Assembly: GCF_003473485.1 (NCBI RefSeq)
Contig: NC_053046.1
Coordinates: 9,248,001-9,312,000, forward strand
Reading direction: 5' to 3'
Source: Medicago truncatula
Lineage: Eukaryota > Streptophyta > Magnoliopsida > Fabales > Fabaceae
Length of the DNA: 64,000 bases
Part shown: piece by piece, positions 47,452 through 58,060 of the stretch
How positions within the stretch are numbered: position 1 is the stretch's first letter
Layout: every line of letters begins with the position of its first letter
The notes under the pieces: generated by a model
What the model was told of the DNA's origin: nothing
What the model saw: the letters and a program-made list of their open reading frames with translations, nothing else
Databases searched by the model: none
Position numbers and translations under genes: made by a program

Positions 47452-48520
47452 TGTGTTTGGTTTGGCGGTGGGGAAAATTGATTTTGATAAAATTGAGTTT
47501 AAGAGAATTGATTTTGGTTAAAAGTGAGTTAGATGTTAATTGATTTATGTTTGGATACACTTTAATAAAATTGATTCTTATGAGTTGATGTTGTTTGGAT
47601 GATTTGAATGAAACTTGATTTTGAATGTGTAATGACCAAATTATCTTTTTAATTGTATTTAATTTTTTTTTTAGCAAAATTATATTTAAAATTAAATAGC
47701 TCATTTTTAGATAATTATTTCAAGTTATCTTCCTATTTTCTTTTAAAAAAAAAATATAATCATATTTGGATTTTTATTGCTTCATTATTAGTTGTACCTG
47801 TCTCTCGATTCATTTTTTGTTTATCTTATTAATTAATCAATTAGTTAAAATCATTTTAAAAAATCAAATAAGAATTCCCGGGAACTTAAAACTCTTAAAA
47901 AAAAAAAAATCTCTAGAATTCCCCTTTAATTAACACTAATAAAAAAAAAAAAATATAGTAGTGGGTTATGAAATGCGCTCGTCTCTATGTAATACTAATG
48001 GTGCCTCTCCATTGTTCAATTTCATGGAGATTAATTCTGTTTCAATTCGTTCTCCAGACTCCAGGCTCTCTTATCTCACAGTTGTTCAATTCGCCTCTCC
48101 TCTGTAATACTAATTCTGTTTTTAGTTTTTCCAAATTTTCTAATTTTCATTCATGTTCTTCGCTGAAGCTTCCATAGTAATTGGGTATTTTCTTCATTCT
48201 TCCTCCTTCACTTTTGTTTTTCACCAGATCTAGAAAAACAAGAAGAAAGTGTTCCAGAGAATAAATATTGAAGTTTGGAAGAAAAAAAAATTGGAGCTTG
48301 AGGGTAATTAGGGAAAATATATTTCTTAAAATCCAAAATTGATTTGAGTTGCCGCAGAAGCTACAATTTATAGCTTCTTGTTAAACCACGTTTTGGCTGT
48401 AAACTTGCTTTTTCAGAATTGCTTTTGAGTGTGTTCAAACATCATGAAAAATGGCAAACTCACGTTTGGAACTTCAAACCTGCATTTGGACTCTCCAGAC
48501 GCTCAACCAAACAAATACTA
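47452..48520. mobile_element. Possible DNA transposon with GTTTGGTTTGG-type ends
   Basis: Left GTGTTTGGTTTGGCGGTGGG, right end (other strand) GTATTTGTTTGGTTGAGCGT. The inverted ends are about 15 bp and imperfect. Next to the left end lie AATTGATTTTG repeats common in legume MITEs. No target duplication was fixed and no coding sequence was recognised. Confidence 0.4.
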
Positions 48521-48578
48521 AGTTAGGCTTGAGATTCAATAATCAATAATTCAAAGGAAAATATTAACGATTGTCTTA

Positions 48579-48731
48579 GGGTGCTCTTTAAGCACTTTAA
48601 ATAGTAAGTTTTTAATGAAAAGTTATGTATTGAATGCATTGAAAATTATAATAGTTGATTTTTTAAAAAAATAATTACTAAATTTGGGATGCTTGAAGAA
48701 TACCCGAAGACACTCGTTAACAAGACCCTAA
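48579..48731. mobile_element. Small MITE-like element, about 150 bp
   Basis: Ends CTTAGGGTGCTC and, on the other strand, TTAGGGTCTTGTTAACGAG. The interior has ACTTTAAATAGTAAGTTTTT and ATTGAAAATTATAATAGTTG, shared with the stretch at 18766-18925. Confidence 0.5.
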
Positions 48732-49759
48732 TTTAAAATCACGTAAATTTTGTTTATAAAATTTAATTCAATTAATATTACTAGGTTGAGAATCTTGACC
48801 CGTGTTTAGACCCATAACCTCACAATAAAAATTCACCTAAACTTTTTTCATCGATACCACTTGTGTTAGTTCCAAAGTTTCTTATCTTAGGTGTGGTTCT
48901 TCTGTTTTAAAATTTTAGGAGTATGATTATAATAAGAAAAGACGAATTTATTTATTTTATCCTAATCCTAATGTTTAAAATTTAAGGAGTTTTTTTTTTT
49001 TTTTTTTGAGAGAAAAAATTTAAGGAGTTCAATTGCAAAGATTCACACATACAGTTGTGAACATTATTAACTACAATAAGTATGTAACTGACAAGGACCA
49101 AGATAGATCGGTGGATGAATGATATATCAGCCCATAAGTTGGATAGTAGACCAGAACAGTGAACGCTAAGAAAGTGACTGCAACTTTAACTTTCCATGTT
49201 TTGTGGAGAAAAATAAGAACATTATGGAAGGAGATTTGGCACCGTAACTGTGTCACGTAGTTTCTATTGAAAATTGTTTTTCGTCTGTCTGATCTAATTC
49301 AACGGTTGTGATGTTTAAACTTGATTTTACCATCCCGTAATTTGAACCGTTTGATTTTTAATTAATGTCTGCGATCGTTTATTCCGTGTAAATCCATCCT
49401 AATGCTATTATTATTGTTTTTTCTTTTGAATCAAATATCATATGCTAGAGGTAAGGTTTGTTTCCTTCTCAGGAAGAACGAGACTTTGATGAAAAAAAAA
49501 AAAGAGTAGTGATATATCATATATTGACAACCATTTATGACAACTTTGTTATAACTTTTATTTTCTCTCTTCTCATTGGTCCATAACAATAGAGAGAGAA
49601 AAAAGAAAATAGAAAATAGGAATATAACGTGAGTATGAAAGAGAAAGTCGTCAAAAAATTATAATAAAGTAGTTGTACAAATATCATTTCTCAAAAGGAT
49701 GATACTCCATGAATTACATGACCTCATTGGAATTAAATTCTAAACTATTATATTCAACC
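48732..49759. other. Intergenic, downstream side of the first DUF241 gene
   Basis: No gene could be named. On the minus strand 49256-49071 has a protein-like hydrophobic frame (TWKVKVAVTFLAFTVLVYY), but no start context, introns or family could be assigned. A MITE lies at 49504-49692 and the adjoining bases are probable 3' UTR of the DUF241 gene. Confidence 0.4.
49504..49692. mobile_element. MITE, GATATTTGTACAAC family, third copy
   Basis: Left GAGTAGTGATATATCATATA, right end (other strand) GAGAAATGATATTTGTACAA. The interior has CTCTCTTCTCATTGG and ACAATAGAGAGAG like its sisters. It lies immediately downstream of the DUF241 gene stop codon side. Confidence 0.65.
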
Positions 49760-50707
49760 TTAGGGAGAAAGAATATTAAGAAAAGACACACGAGTATTAA
49801 TAAGGTGCTTAAACAAACAATCCAATCCATTTTCAAACCCTTCAATGACAACCACAATAGCTTCAACCTCTTTATGTACACATTGAATCTTCTCAACCTC
49901 ATCAAAATCCATGTCTGTGTTATCAATAACCATTAATCTACAAAGTGCCAAATCCACTTTTTCTAATTCATTAATATTTTCCTCTTGATAATTGCAATCA
50001 AACCCACCTTTCCTCATGAGTACTCTTGAAACAAATTTCCACTTGTTAACCTTAGTCTTGAAAATTGGTGAAGCAAGAAATTCCACTAGTGACTGAAAAA
50101 TAGAACTTGTGATCAAACTTACCTCTCTAAATACTCTCACAATTGAAGAAATGTGTTGATTAACATCTAAAGGAAAACACCCTCCAAATGATTCATCTAT
50201 TTGCTTCAATAAAAACAAAGATTTTGTGCATGATTTCTTCATGCTTCTTCTTAAACTCCAATATGAAGATACATAACTTTCAATTACATATTCTTCAAAT
50301 TTTCTCCTTCTAAGTGCTGATTGAAGTTCTTGAAAATTTCCTTTCATCAACATGATAACATCTCTAGTTTCTCCTAATATGTCTAAGAATCTAACCGGGC
50401 ATTCTACTAACTCATCAACCCATTTCTCATTTTTGTGAGAGAATAATGCTTGTTGGGTCATTGCCAATTTCAAAACATCTTCCATGCACTTGTAAACGTT
50501 TACAAGAACATATAGACCAAAGCAAATTGTTTCAACTTTTGAGGAAGATGATGATGATGACATTGCCTCATATGATTTAAACTTGTTTAGCTCCTCTTGA
50601 ATTTTAATTGTGCTTGGATGTGATCTTGTTGGTAAACTAATAGATCTAATACCATAACGACAAGATTTCTTTGGTGAGAGGGTAGCCATAGTTTCCCTTT
50701 TCGTCAT
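49760..50707 (-). CDS. DUF241 domain protein (PF03087), single exon, 315 aa
   Basis: Plant-specific DUF241 family protein; biochemical function is unknown (members are related to the BYPASS1-like group). The N-terminus has the family signature RSISLPTRSHPSTIKIQEEL. Helical segments follow: the VNVYKCMEDVLKLA helix, then CPVRFLDILGETRDVIMLMK, LQSALRRRK, and a C-terminal amphipathic part ending LFKHLINTRVSFLNILSP. There are no introns, as is usual for the family. The first ATG (50707) adds MTKRET before a second ATG (50689, MATLSPKK); the second resembles family starts better, so the true length may be 309 aa. A poly-Ser run follows EAM. TATA lies at 50728-50737. Paralogue of the gene at 59785-60636 and of the broken copy at 61585-61974. 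Confidence 0.92.
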   Translation of the reverse strand: MTKRETMATLSPKKSCRYGIRSISLPTRSHPSTIKIQEELNKFKSYEAMSSSSSSSKVETICFGLYVLVNVYKCMEDVLKLAMTQQALFSHKNEKWVDELVECPVRFLDILGETRDVIMLMKGNFQELQSALRRRKFEEYVIESYVSSYWSLRRSMKKSCTKSLFLLKQIDESFGGCFPLDVNQHISSIVRVFREVSLITSSIFQSLVEFLASPIFKTKVNKWKFVSRVLMRKGGFDCNYQEENINELEKVDLALCRLMVIDNTDMDFDEVEKIQCVHKEVEAIVVVIEGFENGLDCLFKHLINTRVSFLNILSP

Positions 50708-50727
50708 AGTAAAAAAGGGTTTATGCC

Positions 50728-50737
50728 TATATATATA
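50728..50737 (-). promoter_or_regulatory. TATA box of first DUF241 gene
   Basis: TATATATATA only 21-30 bp upstream of the outer ATG (50707) and 39-48 bp upstream of the inner one (50689). The short distance favours translation from the inner ATG. Confidence 0.5.
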
Positions 50738-51415
50738 CTAATAAAGTGTTTCTTGATCTTCTAGTCATGTGTGGAGAAGGGAATTGGACTAAGGAGAGAA
50801 CACTATTATATGTATCCTTTATATTATGATGCCAAATGGATTGTTGGGTGACTTCAATATAAAATGTTGTTGTCACTTGTCACGTCCTCCACCAGCAATA
50901 CAATTAACTACTCATGTTTTAATTGGAAAGTTGGAAGTTAAACTCTATTCATGTTACATATGTTGCAAAGTGAACCTCACTAAATGGATTTTTCATGTCT
51001 CTGTCTCTAAAATCTTGAATTCTTCAATAGACCTAATCAACTGTTCATGATACCTTTTGAATTGTTTCATTCATGAAGGTCGGTTAATTATTAAAACTTG
51101 TCTTTGCAAAATTTTGTGGACTTCATTGAGCTATAGAATTCAAGATATGGCAAATCATAGATGCAATATTCGTGAGATATTTTTTGTCATCTTGTTTTGG
51201 AATTTGTGGTTAGAAAATGAGAAGGAATATATTATAGTACTTCGTACTGCACAAATGAAACGTCGGTATATTGTCCTTTTGAGGATTGTAACGTGTTCCC
51301 GTGAGTTTGAGTGACTCAGAAAATAATACGGGTAAATAAAAATTTAAATTGAATTGATTCCAATATAATAAATAAAAAATTTGGTGAAAATAAAGCCAAT
51401 AAAATAACATATTCA

Positions 51416-51508
<93 letters not shown>

Positions 51509-51639
51509 TATTCTAACAATTGTAAACTACTAAAGTTTGACCTTTGATTGATACTTCTAATACGCTACACAATCTCCCAATGGTGTAGATTTGCCGCCCC
51601 CCATGACAATTTTCTTTTTTAAATCTGGAATTTGGATAA
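50738..51639. other. Intergenic between DUF241 gene and copia element
   Basis: No gene recognised. It contains the promoter flank of the DUF241 gene and, at its end, a large CA/TA microsatellite. Confidence 0.55.
51416..51505. repeat. Compound microsatellite (CA)10 (TA)35
   Basis: About ten CA units run directly into about 35 TA units. It is the longest simple repeat in the window, likely length-variable between individuals. Confidence 0.95.
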
Positions 51640-51644
51640 GATGT

Positions 51645-51867
51645 TTATTACACGGTGATCATGATTATGATCACATTACTTAGCTTTCCCTTTCTTCACT
51701 TAGCTTTTCCTTTCTTGCTGAGCAAGTAACCAATATTAGGGTTCTTATCCTCTATTGTATATACATGAGAGGTTACTATAGTCTTAGATATTAGTATATA
51801 TATCAATTGTAACTTCACTTTCAATCAAGAAGAATCATTTCTACTCCTTTTACTTGGTTTCCTAATA
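51645..51867 (+). repeat. 5' LTR of the copia element
   Basis: Shares TTATTACAC, AGCAAGTAACCAATATTAGG, TATTGTATATACATGA and TTTACTTGGTTTCCTAATA with the 3' LTR. It is about 20 bp longer because a CACTTAGCTTTTCCTTTCTT-like segment is duplicated. It has a few single-base differences from its partner, so the insertion is not brand new. It lacks the usual TG...CA ends. Confidence 0.88.
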
Positions 51868-51880
51868 TGGTATCAAGAGC
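51868..51880 (+). other. Primer-binding site
   Basis: TGGTATCAAGAGC, complementary to the 3' end of initiator tRNA-Met apart from one extra A; the standard copia primer site. Confidence 0.85.
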
Positions 51881-52132
51881 TCTTTCCAAAGAGGAAGAGT
51901 TTGTTATGATCCATAACGGTCTGTAACCGTTTTTCTTCCTTTCTTCTATTGTGCATTCATCTTTGATCATCCTCGTTTGATTGTTTTTCTCTGATTTCTG
52001 GTGAAATCTTACAATTTCACACCTTGATTCTTGTTTTGTTCGATTAAATAATTTTTCATTCAATCAGTGTTTTTTGGTGATTTTCTTCATCTTCTTGCTT
52101 GAATTCTTTGTCTCTGTTTTTCACCTTCTTCC

Positions 52133-52564
52133 ATGGCGCCAAGAAATTCTTCACCTGATACTGAATCCGTTTACTTTGTTCGTCCTAGTGAGAACCCAAA
52201 TTCTCTTTCCATTACTCCCAAACTCAACGGTTCCAATTACATTGCTTGGAATCGTACTGTTAGAAGTTCTTTGGGAACGAAGAACAAGCTTGGATTCATC
52301 AATGGTACCATTCCTATGCCTGATGATGATTATTTGAATCGCGCAGCATGGGGAAGATGTAATCATGTTGTTCAATCTTGGCTCATCAACTCTGTTTCTG
52401 ATTCAATTGCACAAACTATTGTGTTTTGTGATACTGCACTTGAAGTTTGGCTTGATTTGAAGGAGCGTTTCTTAAAGATTGATCGTATTTGTATTGCAAA
52501 TTTGCGCTCTTCAATCAACAATCTCAAACAGGGATCCAAATCTATTTTGGATTATTTCACATAA
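52133..52564 (+). pseudogene. Copia gag remnant
   Basis: An open frame from ATG encodes the N-terminal gag region: SITPKLNGSNYIAWNRTVRS (retrotransposon gag N-terminal motif), GFINGTIPMPDDD, AQTIVFCDTALEVWLDLKER, and RSSINNLKQGS. A stop interrupts after LDYFT, where the normal frame would continue (next in-frame codons MKSLWEEL). The zinc-knuckle part is missing. Confidence 0.88.
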
Positions 52565-52596
52565 ATGAAGTCTCTTTGGGAGGAATTATCTTCACA

Positions 52597-53775
52597 TAGT
52601 TCCTCCTGGTATTAAAACTGACAAGCAAAATCAAGTTTGCAAACTTCAAAAGTCTTTTTATGATTTGAAACAGGCTAGTAGAAAATGGTATGAAAGATTG
52701 ACCTCTACTATTTTGGCTCACAATTACCTTCATGATGCATCTGATCATTCCTTGTTTGTCAAGAAAACATCCTCCTCATTCACTATCCTTCTGGTATATG
52801 TGGATGATATCATCCTTGCAGGCAACTCCCTTCCTGAATTCACTCACATTAAGTCTGTATTGTATTCATTATTCAAAATCAAGGATTTAGCTCAGTTGAA
52901 GTATTTTTTAGGCATTGAAGTTGCTCATTCCAAAGCAGGAATTTCTTTATGTTAAAGAAACTACTGTCTGGATTTGCTTAATGATTCAGGCACTATAGGT
53001 TCTAAACCTGTCTCAACTCCATCTGATTCATCCATTAAACTTCATCTTGATTCTGGTCCTCTTTATGATGATGTTCCTGCATATAGAAGATTAGTGGGTA
53101 GATCCTTTACCTCAACACTACCAGACCTGATATCACATTCATGACTCAGCAGTTGAGCCAATTTTTATCCAAACCTATACAAGCTCATCATCATGCAACT
53201 TTAAGAGTTTTAAAGTACCTTAAGGGATATCATTGCAAAGGTTTATTATTTCCCAGAAATACATCCCTCACTTTGCAAGGATTTTCAGATGCTAACTGGG
53301 CTGGCTGCCTTGATACTAGAAAATCTACCTCTGGTCAATGTTTCTTCTTAGAAAGTTCATTAAATTTATCGATAACAAAGAAGCAAATCACTGTGTCCGT
53401 GCCTTCTTCTTCTGAAGAATATAGAGCTCTAGCTTCAGCCACTTGTGAACTTCAATAGATTCTATACCTACTCAGAGATTTGCATGTTTCCTGCTCCAAG
53501 CTACCTGTGCTCTATTGTGACAATCAAAGTGCTATACATATTGCTTCTAATCCTGTTTTTCATGAGAGGCCCAAGCAATTAGAGATTGATTGTCATCTGA
53601 TTAGAGAAAAGCTGCAATCTGGCATGCTCAAACTGCTTCCAGTTTCTTCACAAGACCAAGTAGCTGATTTTTTCACAAAAGCTTTGCTTCCTAGGACTTT
53701 TCATGTTCTTTTATCCAAGTTGGATTTGATAAACATTTATCAACCTCCATCTTTGTGGGGAGATATTACACAGTG
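52597..53775 (+). pseudogene. Copia reverse transcriptase and RNase H remnant
   Basis: Starts abruptly in the middle of the reverse transcriptase (VPPGIKT, then CKLQKSFYDLKQASRKW), continues through the catalytic LVYVDDIILAG motif near 52794 and LAQLKYFLGIEVAHSK, then a stop. After a frame change, RNase H blocks follow: SDANWAGCLDTRKSTSGQC, SSSEEYRALA and, further on, YCDNQSAIHIA and QVADFFTKALLPRTF. At least two stops and two frame changes make it inactive. The joint with gag near 52597 is the deletion scar. Confidence 0.88.
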
Positions 53776-53965
53776 ATCATGATAATGTTCACATTACATA
53801 GCTTTCCCTTTCTTGCCGAGCAAGTAACCAATATTAGGGTTCTTATCCTATATTGTATATACATGATAGGTTACTATAGTCTTAGATATTAGTATATATA
53901 TCAATTGTAACTTCACTTTCAATCAAGAGGAATCGTTTCTATTCCTTTTACTTGGTTTCCTAATA
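53764..53965 (+). repeat. 3' LTR of the copia element
   Basis: Begins TATTACACAGTGATCATGAT after the purine tract and ends CCTAATA before GATGT. It matches the 5' LTR apart from scattered changes and the shorter pyrimidine-rich stretch. Confidence 0.88.
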
Positions 53966-53970
53966 GATGT

Positions 53971-55839
53971 GTCATAAAATCCTTTAATCATTAACTAAGG
54001 ACATTGAATACTTCTAAATATTTTAAGAATAAATATTAAATGATTTTTTCAGTTACAATTGTAATATTTTTTTTTATTAATAAAGGGTGTGTATGACTTT
54101 GGTCAAAAAACAGTATGAATCCTTCTTTATTAAAAAAAAAAGAGTGACTTTGGTTAAAATTGGAGTGTTCATATATCCAAAAAAAAAAAAATAATAAAAA
54201 TTCAACAATCAATATTTGATGCGTGAAGGAAAATAAGTAGCAATCAAAATTAAAGTGATCACCCAATTCGACACAAATTTTGACATACGTCTGGAGGAGA
54301 GAGTTATCTCTAATCCATTATTAAAGGTGTTTCTTACAAAGAGATACAAGGGTTGCAAGAACTTAACCTTGAACCTTGGTTTCTACCAATTTTTCGAATA
54401 TCATCCCCTCACCAAGAGACTCAATAAATTTATTAATGTGTTTGGATTGTTTTCCATCCCTATAGTATACCCCAAAAGTACTCTATTCTTGGCCTTTGAT
54501 CTCATAAGAATATTTACCCCTTTTGATAAACTGTAGTTTACCTCACACCTCGTTGTAAAAACTGTATTTTTATATACCTGGTTGCGCATGAGCGCAAAAC
54601 AACATTGCCAAAAAAGCACTTACTGCAAAAGTCTTGCGCCTGGGCGCAAAATGGAAGAATGACAAAAAAAAAATTAAAATAATTTAAGGCATTTTTCAAC
54701 AACCTCACCACTATGTTTCTGTTACCATGATTAGGGTTCCGATGAATCCTTCTCCTCCCTAATCGTCAATATATGGCTTCCATCATCAAGCCCTACAAAC
54801 CTCATGTTACTCTCTTCGTCGCAACCATGTTCTAAGGTAAGGGTTATCTTTCTTTTTTCAACAATCTCACATCATTTTAACATGCAACTTCCAGGTCTTG
54901 TCACAATGAGGTATTGTCAATGCCCCTCAGATGACACCACCACAATCTCACACAATTACCACCGTGAGCCTCACTCAATTTTGATATCTTATTTTTTTTT
55001 TGGGAGAAATAATTTTTTTATATATTGCTTCATGCGTCAAGAATTCATAAGACTGCCATTTTTTTTTTTTTTTTGGTATTATTTTGGGATGCTTATGGAG
55101 TTCGTAGCACATTGGAAAAGCCATCAAATTTAAGGTGGGCTCAAATTTATTTCTCATGTTCTAAAATCTAAGTTTCCTTATCTAGAATAGTTATCGAACT
55201 ACAATTAGAACCTTGCGAAGTCATATTGTCCTGGCTAATCATTTGTCTAAACTTATGCAAATTGTTACAAGTTTAATCTTTTTTGTTAAAAGAACACAAC
55301 CTACTAAAAATACTCTTACATACACCAAAACTCAAGGCCACTGACACCATACCTGCTAAAACCACTGAAACATGCATGAAACAGAAGCTAAGCTGACTAG
55401 CAGATCACAAAATCGAGCCGCATCATAGAGCAACAACATTTCGACACGATCAAAGAGACAAAACTACCAAAATGTACAGAGAACAAAAGTAATTCATAAT
55501 GACTGTTTCAACAACAATAAAATAAAGCTAAATAAATAGTTGCTGCAACAATATATGACAGAAAGTCTAGATTCTAATTATCATCCTTACTGCTAATATT
55601 GTAAATGTAAGCTGTTGTGTCATAACCACTTAACGCAAAATAAATAGTTGTTGCAAGTCTGCAACTATCATTTTCAACTCTCATATCCCAAAGCAGTGGT
55701 TCATTCATGTCTCTCATATGATGATGGTTTATCATTCATATGATGTTGTGCCTAAAAAAATGAGTGGTTCATTCAATTCATGTCTCTCATTAAATAGCCC
55801 TTTCAACTCTTATCTTCCAAAGTAGTTTATTCATGTCGC
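53971..55839. other. Gene-free stretch
   Basis: No gene recognised. Near 54587-54650 two related words (GCGCATGAGCGCAAAAC and CGCCTGGGCGCAAAAT) stand out in AT-rich DNA. T runs occur near 54990 and 55060. Part of 55640-55840 may belong to the decayed FAR1 copy beside it, but no homology could be read. Confidence 0.5.
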
Positions 55840-56940
55840 TTAACAATTATCCTCTCAACCATTCATTATCAAGCAATTCATAACAGTCAATCAGTTTTGT
55901 CCACTGCTCCATGAAATCAGTTATGCTCGACGATACGAATCACATACACCATCGTGTAAAAGTAATTAGATAGACTGAGTGTCTACCCATTTATTCTGGA
56001 ACCTTGTCATTAAATGCCACAAACACCATCGCTGGTGACCTTTAAAAAAGACAACTTCAATTGTATTCTTCATTGCTCTATATCTTGGTCAATAATTATG
56101 GCATTTGGTGCACACTCATGCATACATTCTAACCATGTTGTGAACGGCCAAGAAAAGATTTTAGTATCCTCATTCGACAATAGGACACAACCTAACAAAA
56201 ATTATTGACCATGATTTACTACTCCAACAAAAGGGGGCAAAATGCATGTCATATTTATTTGTTAAACAAGCGATGTCAAAAGTTATGAATTCACCAAAAT
56301 ATTCATGAGTTGTCCTACATCTCGCATCTGCCCAAAATACATTTCAAATGACTTTTGTCATCCACAATCCATTACATAATACAATTGACTATTTCTCCTT
56401 TTCATTTTGACAAAATAGTTTTGAATAGCTTCAACATCTCATGTCAAGCCGATGCCGTCTTATTTTGTCTATATAGTTTCTACAATCTTTTCCTCCAAGT
56501 GTAAAATTATCATATCCATTCGCTTCAACAACAATTGCCCAAAAATGTCTGCTTACATTAATCGCAACTTGACCATTAAACTCTAACCTCCTTTTATACA
56601 AGGGTCAGAATTCTTGTTGCATCTAAAATATCTTGATTTGGTTAGGGTTAATTCATGATTATGCTTGAGAGCAACTCTTGAAATTGTAATCGTTCTATCT
56701 AATGACATATACATATTTACTCTAGCCTGATAGGATTTGACTTCAAAAGTTTCTTTGAATTAATCAAATACCTTCTTGCACAACTACATGCTAGAGCATA
56801 CTACTTTTTCCACCATTTGCATTTTTTGAATTTATTTTACCGATTCCAAAGCCCATACATCAAACATAATTCTTGTAATATGTGGTAATTTCTTCTTCGG
56901 AACTAAATGTCATCCCATGCCATTCTTAGGTTTCTTAATT
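55840..56940 (-). pseudogene. FAR1-type (MULE-derived) pseudogene, minus strand
   Basis: Translated with frame corrections on the minus strand, it follows FAR1-RELATED SEQUENCE proteins. A FAR1 DNA-binding start (VPKKKLPHITRI region; the nucleotide text equals that of the plus-strand copy) is followed by LDRTITISRVALKHNHELT, KSRYFRCNKNSDP, DVEAIQNYFVKMKRRNSQLY, PPFVGVVNHGQ, LLSNEDTKIFSW, APNAIIIDQD and finally DFMEQWTKLIDCYELLDNEW. The last blocks belong to the MULE transposase core. Many stops and shifts; clearly dead. It lies head-to-head with the related copy starting at 57070. Confidence 0.8.
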
Positions 56941-57069
56941 CTCATGGAAAATATTTGCTTTTAAATTTTAATCACAATTTTCATTTATGTAATAAATATC
57001 CTCGTGGTAAGAGGAAATTGATCACATAGACGAAAACTGTGATATAATTTAGAAGCAATTATTGTGTGT

Positions 57070-58060
57070 GAAGATGGTGAACTATGGTTGGAATGACATT
57101 TAGTTCTTTACAAGAAATTGTCGAGTATTACAAAAATTATGCTAGATATTTGGGTTTTGGAATTGGTAAAATAAGTTCAAAAATTAGAGATGATGAAAAA
57201 AAAATACTTTACTCTACCATGTTGCCGTCCATGAAGTTACATGAGCAAGTCAAAGAATCTTTTGAAGCCAAATCCTATCACACGAACACAATGTAAGTCT
57301 AAAGTGAATGTGTGTCTCTAGATGGAACAATAACAATATGAAGAGTTGTTATTAAGAATAATCATGAACTAAGCCAACCAAGTCAAGATATTTTAGATGC
57401 AACAAGAATTTGGACCCTCATACAAAAATGAGGTTAGAGCTTAATGATCAAGCTGGAATTAAGTTAGTAGACATGTTTTATCTATGGTTGTTGAAGCAAA
57501 TGGGTATGATAATCTTAATTTAGAGAAAAAGATTGCAGAAACTACATAGATAAATTAAGACGACATCAACTTGGGATATGAGATGTTGAAGATATTCAAA
57601 CTATTTCATTAGAATGCAAAGAACCAAGTCAATTTAATTATGTAATAAACGTGGATGGTAAAAGTCAACAACGAAATGTATGTTTGGCAGATGTGTGAGA
57701 TGTAGGGTTAGTTATGAATATTTCGACGAAGTCATAACTTTTAACTTATATATGACATACATTTTGCTCCTTTTTGTTGAACTAAATCTTCGTGTCAATC
57801 CATTCCGTTGGGTTGCACCTTTTGTCAAATGAGATACTAAACTTTTTATTGATTATTCACAATATGGTTCGAATCTATAAATGAACATGCACCAAATTCC
57901 ATACTTACCGACCATTGTAGAGCAATGAAAAAAATGCAATGTCTTTGATCGCCATCGGCGCTGGTTGCAACATCTAATGAGAAAGGTTTCAGAAAAGTTG
58001 GATAGGCACTGTGATTATGAGTCTATCAAAACACTTTTGCATGGTGCTAGCTCTTTATGA
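57070..58060 (+). pseudogene. FAR1-type (MULE-derived) pseudogene, plus strand
   Basis: Opens with VGMTFSSLQEIVEYYKNYAR, then LGFGIGKISSK, the FAR1 zinc-binding N-domain start. After frameshifts come CVSLDGTITI, VVIKNNHELS, REKDCRNYIDKLRRHQLGI, SQFNYVINVDGKSQQRNV, ILTDHCRAMKK and HLMRKVSEKLDRHCDYES, in family order. Stops and gaps (much of the transposase core) show decay. It has independent lesions from the minus-strand copy. Confidence 0.8.

Larger units (their letters stand above)
51645..53965 (+). mobile_element. Ty1/copia LTR retrotransposon, deletion derivative (2.3 kb)
   Basis: 5' LTR 51645-51867, 3' LTR about 53764-53965. The 5-bp target duplication GATGT lies at 51640-51644 and 53966-53970. 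The primer-binding site TGGTATCAAGAGC at 51868-51880 (initiator tRNA-Met type) directly follows the 5' LTR. A purine tract (GGGGAGA) precedes the 3' LTR. The interior holds a gag start fused to the end of pol; protease, integrase and the front of the reverse transcriptase are absent. A full copia element is about 5 kb. Confidence 0.92.

Noticed and set aside
52074..52337. 87-codon hydrophobic frame starting before gag
   Set aside because: Out-of-frame shadow of the copia gag reading frame at 52133-52564.
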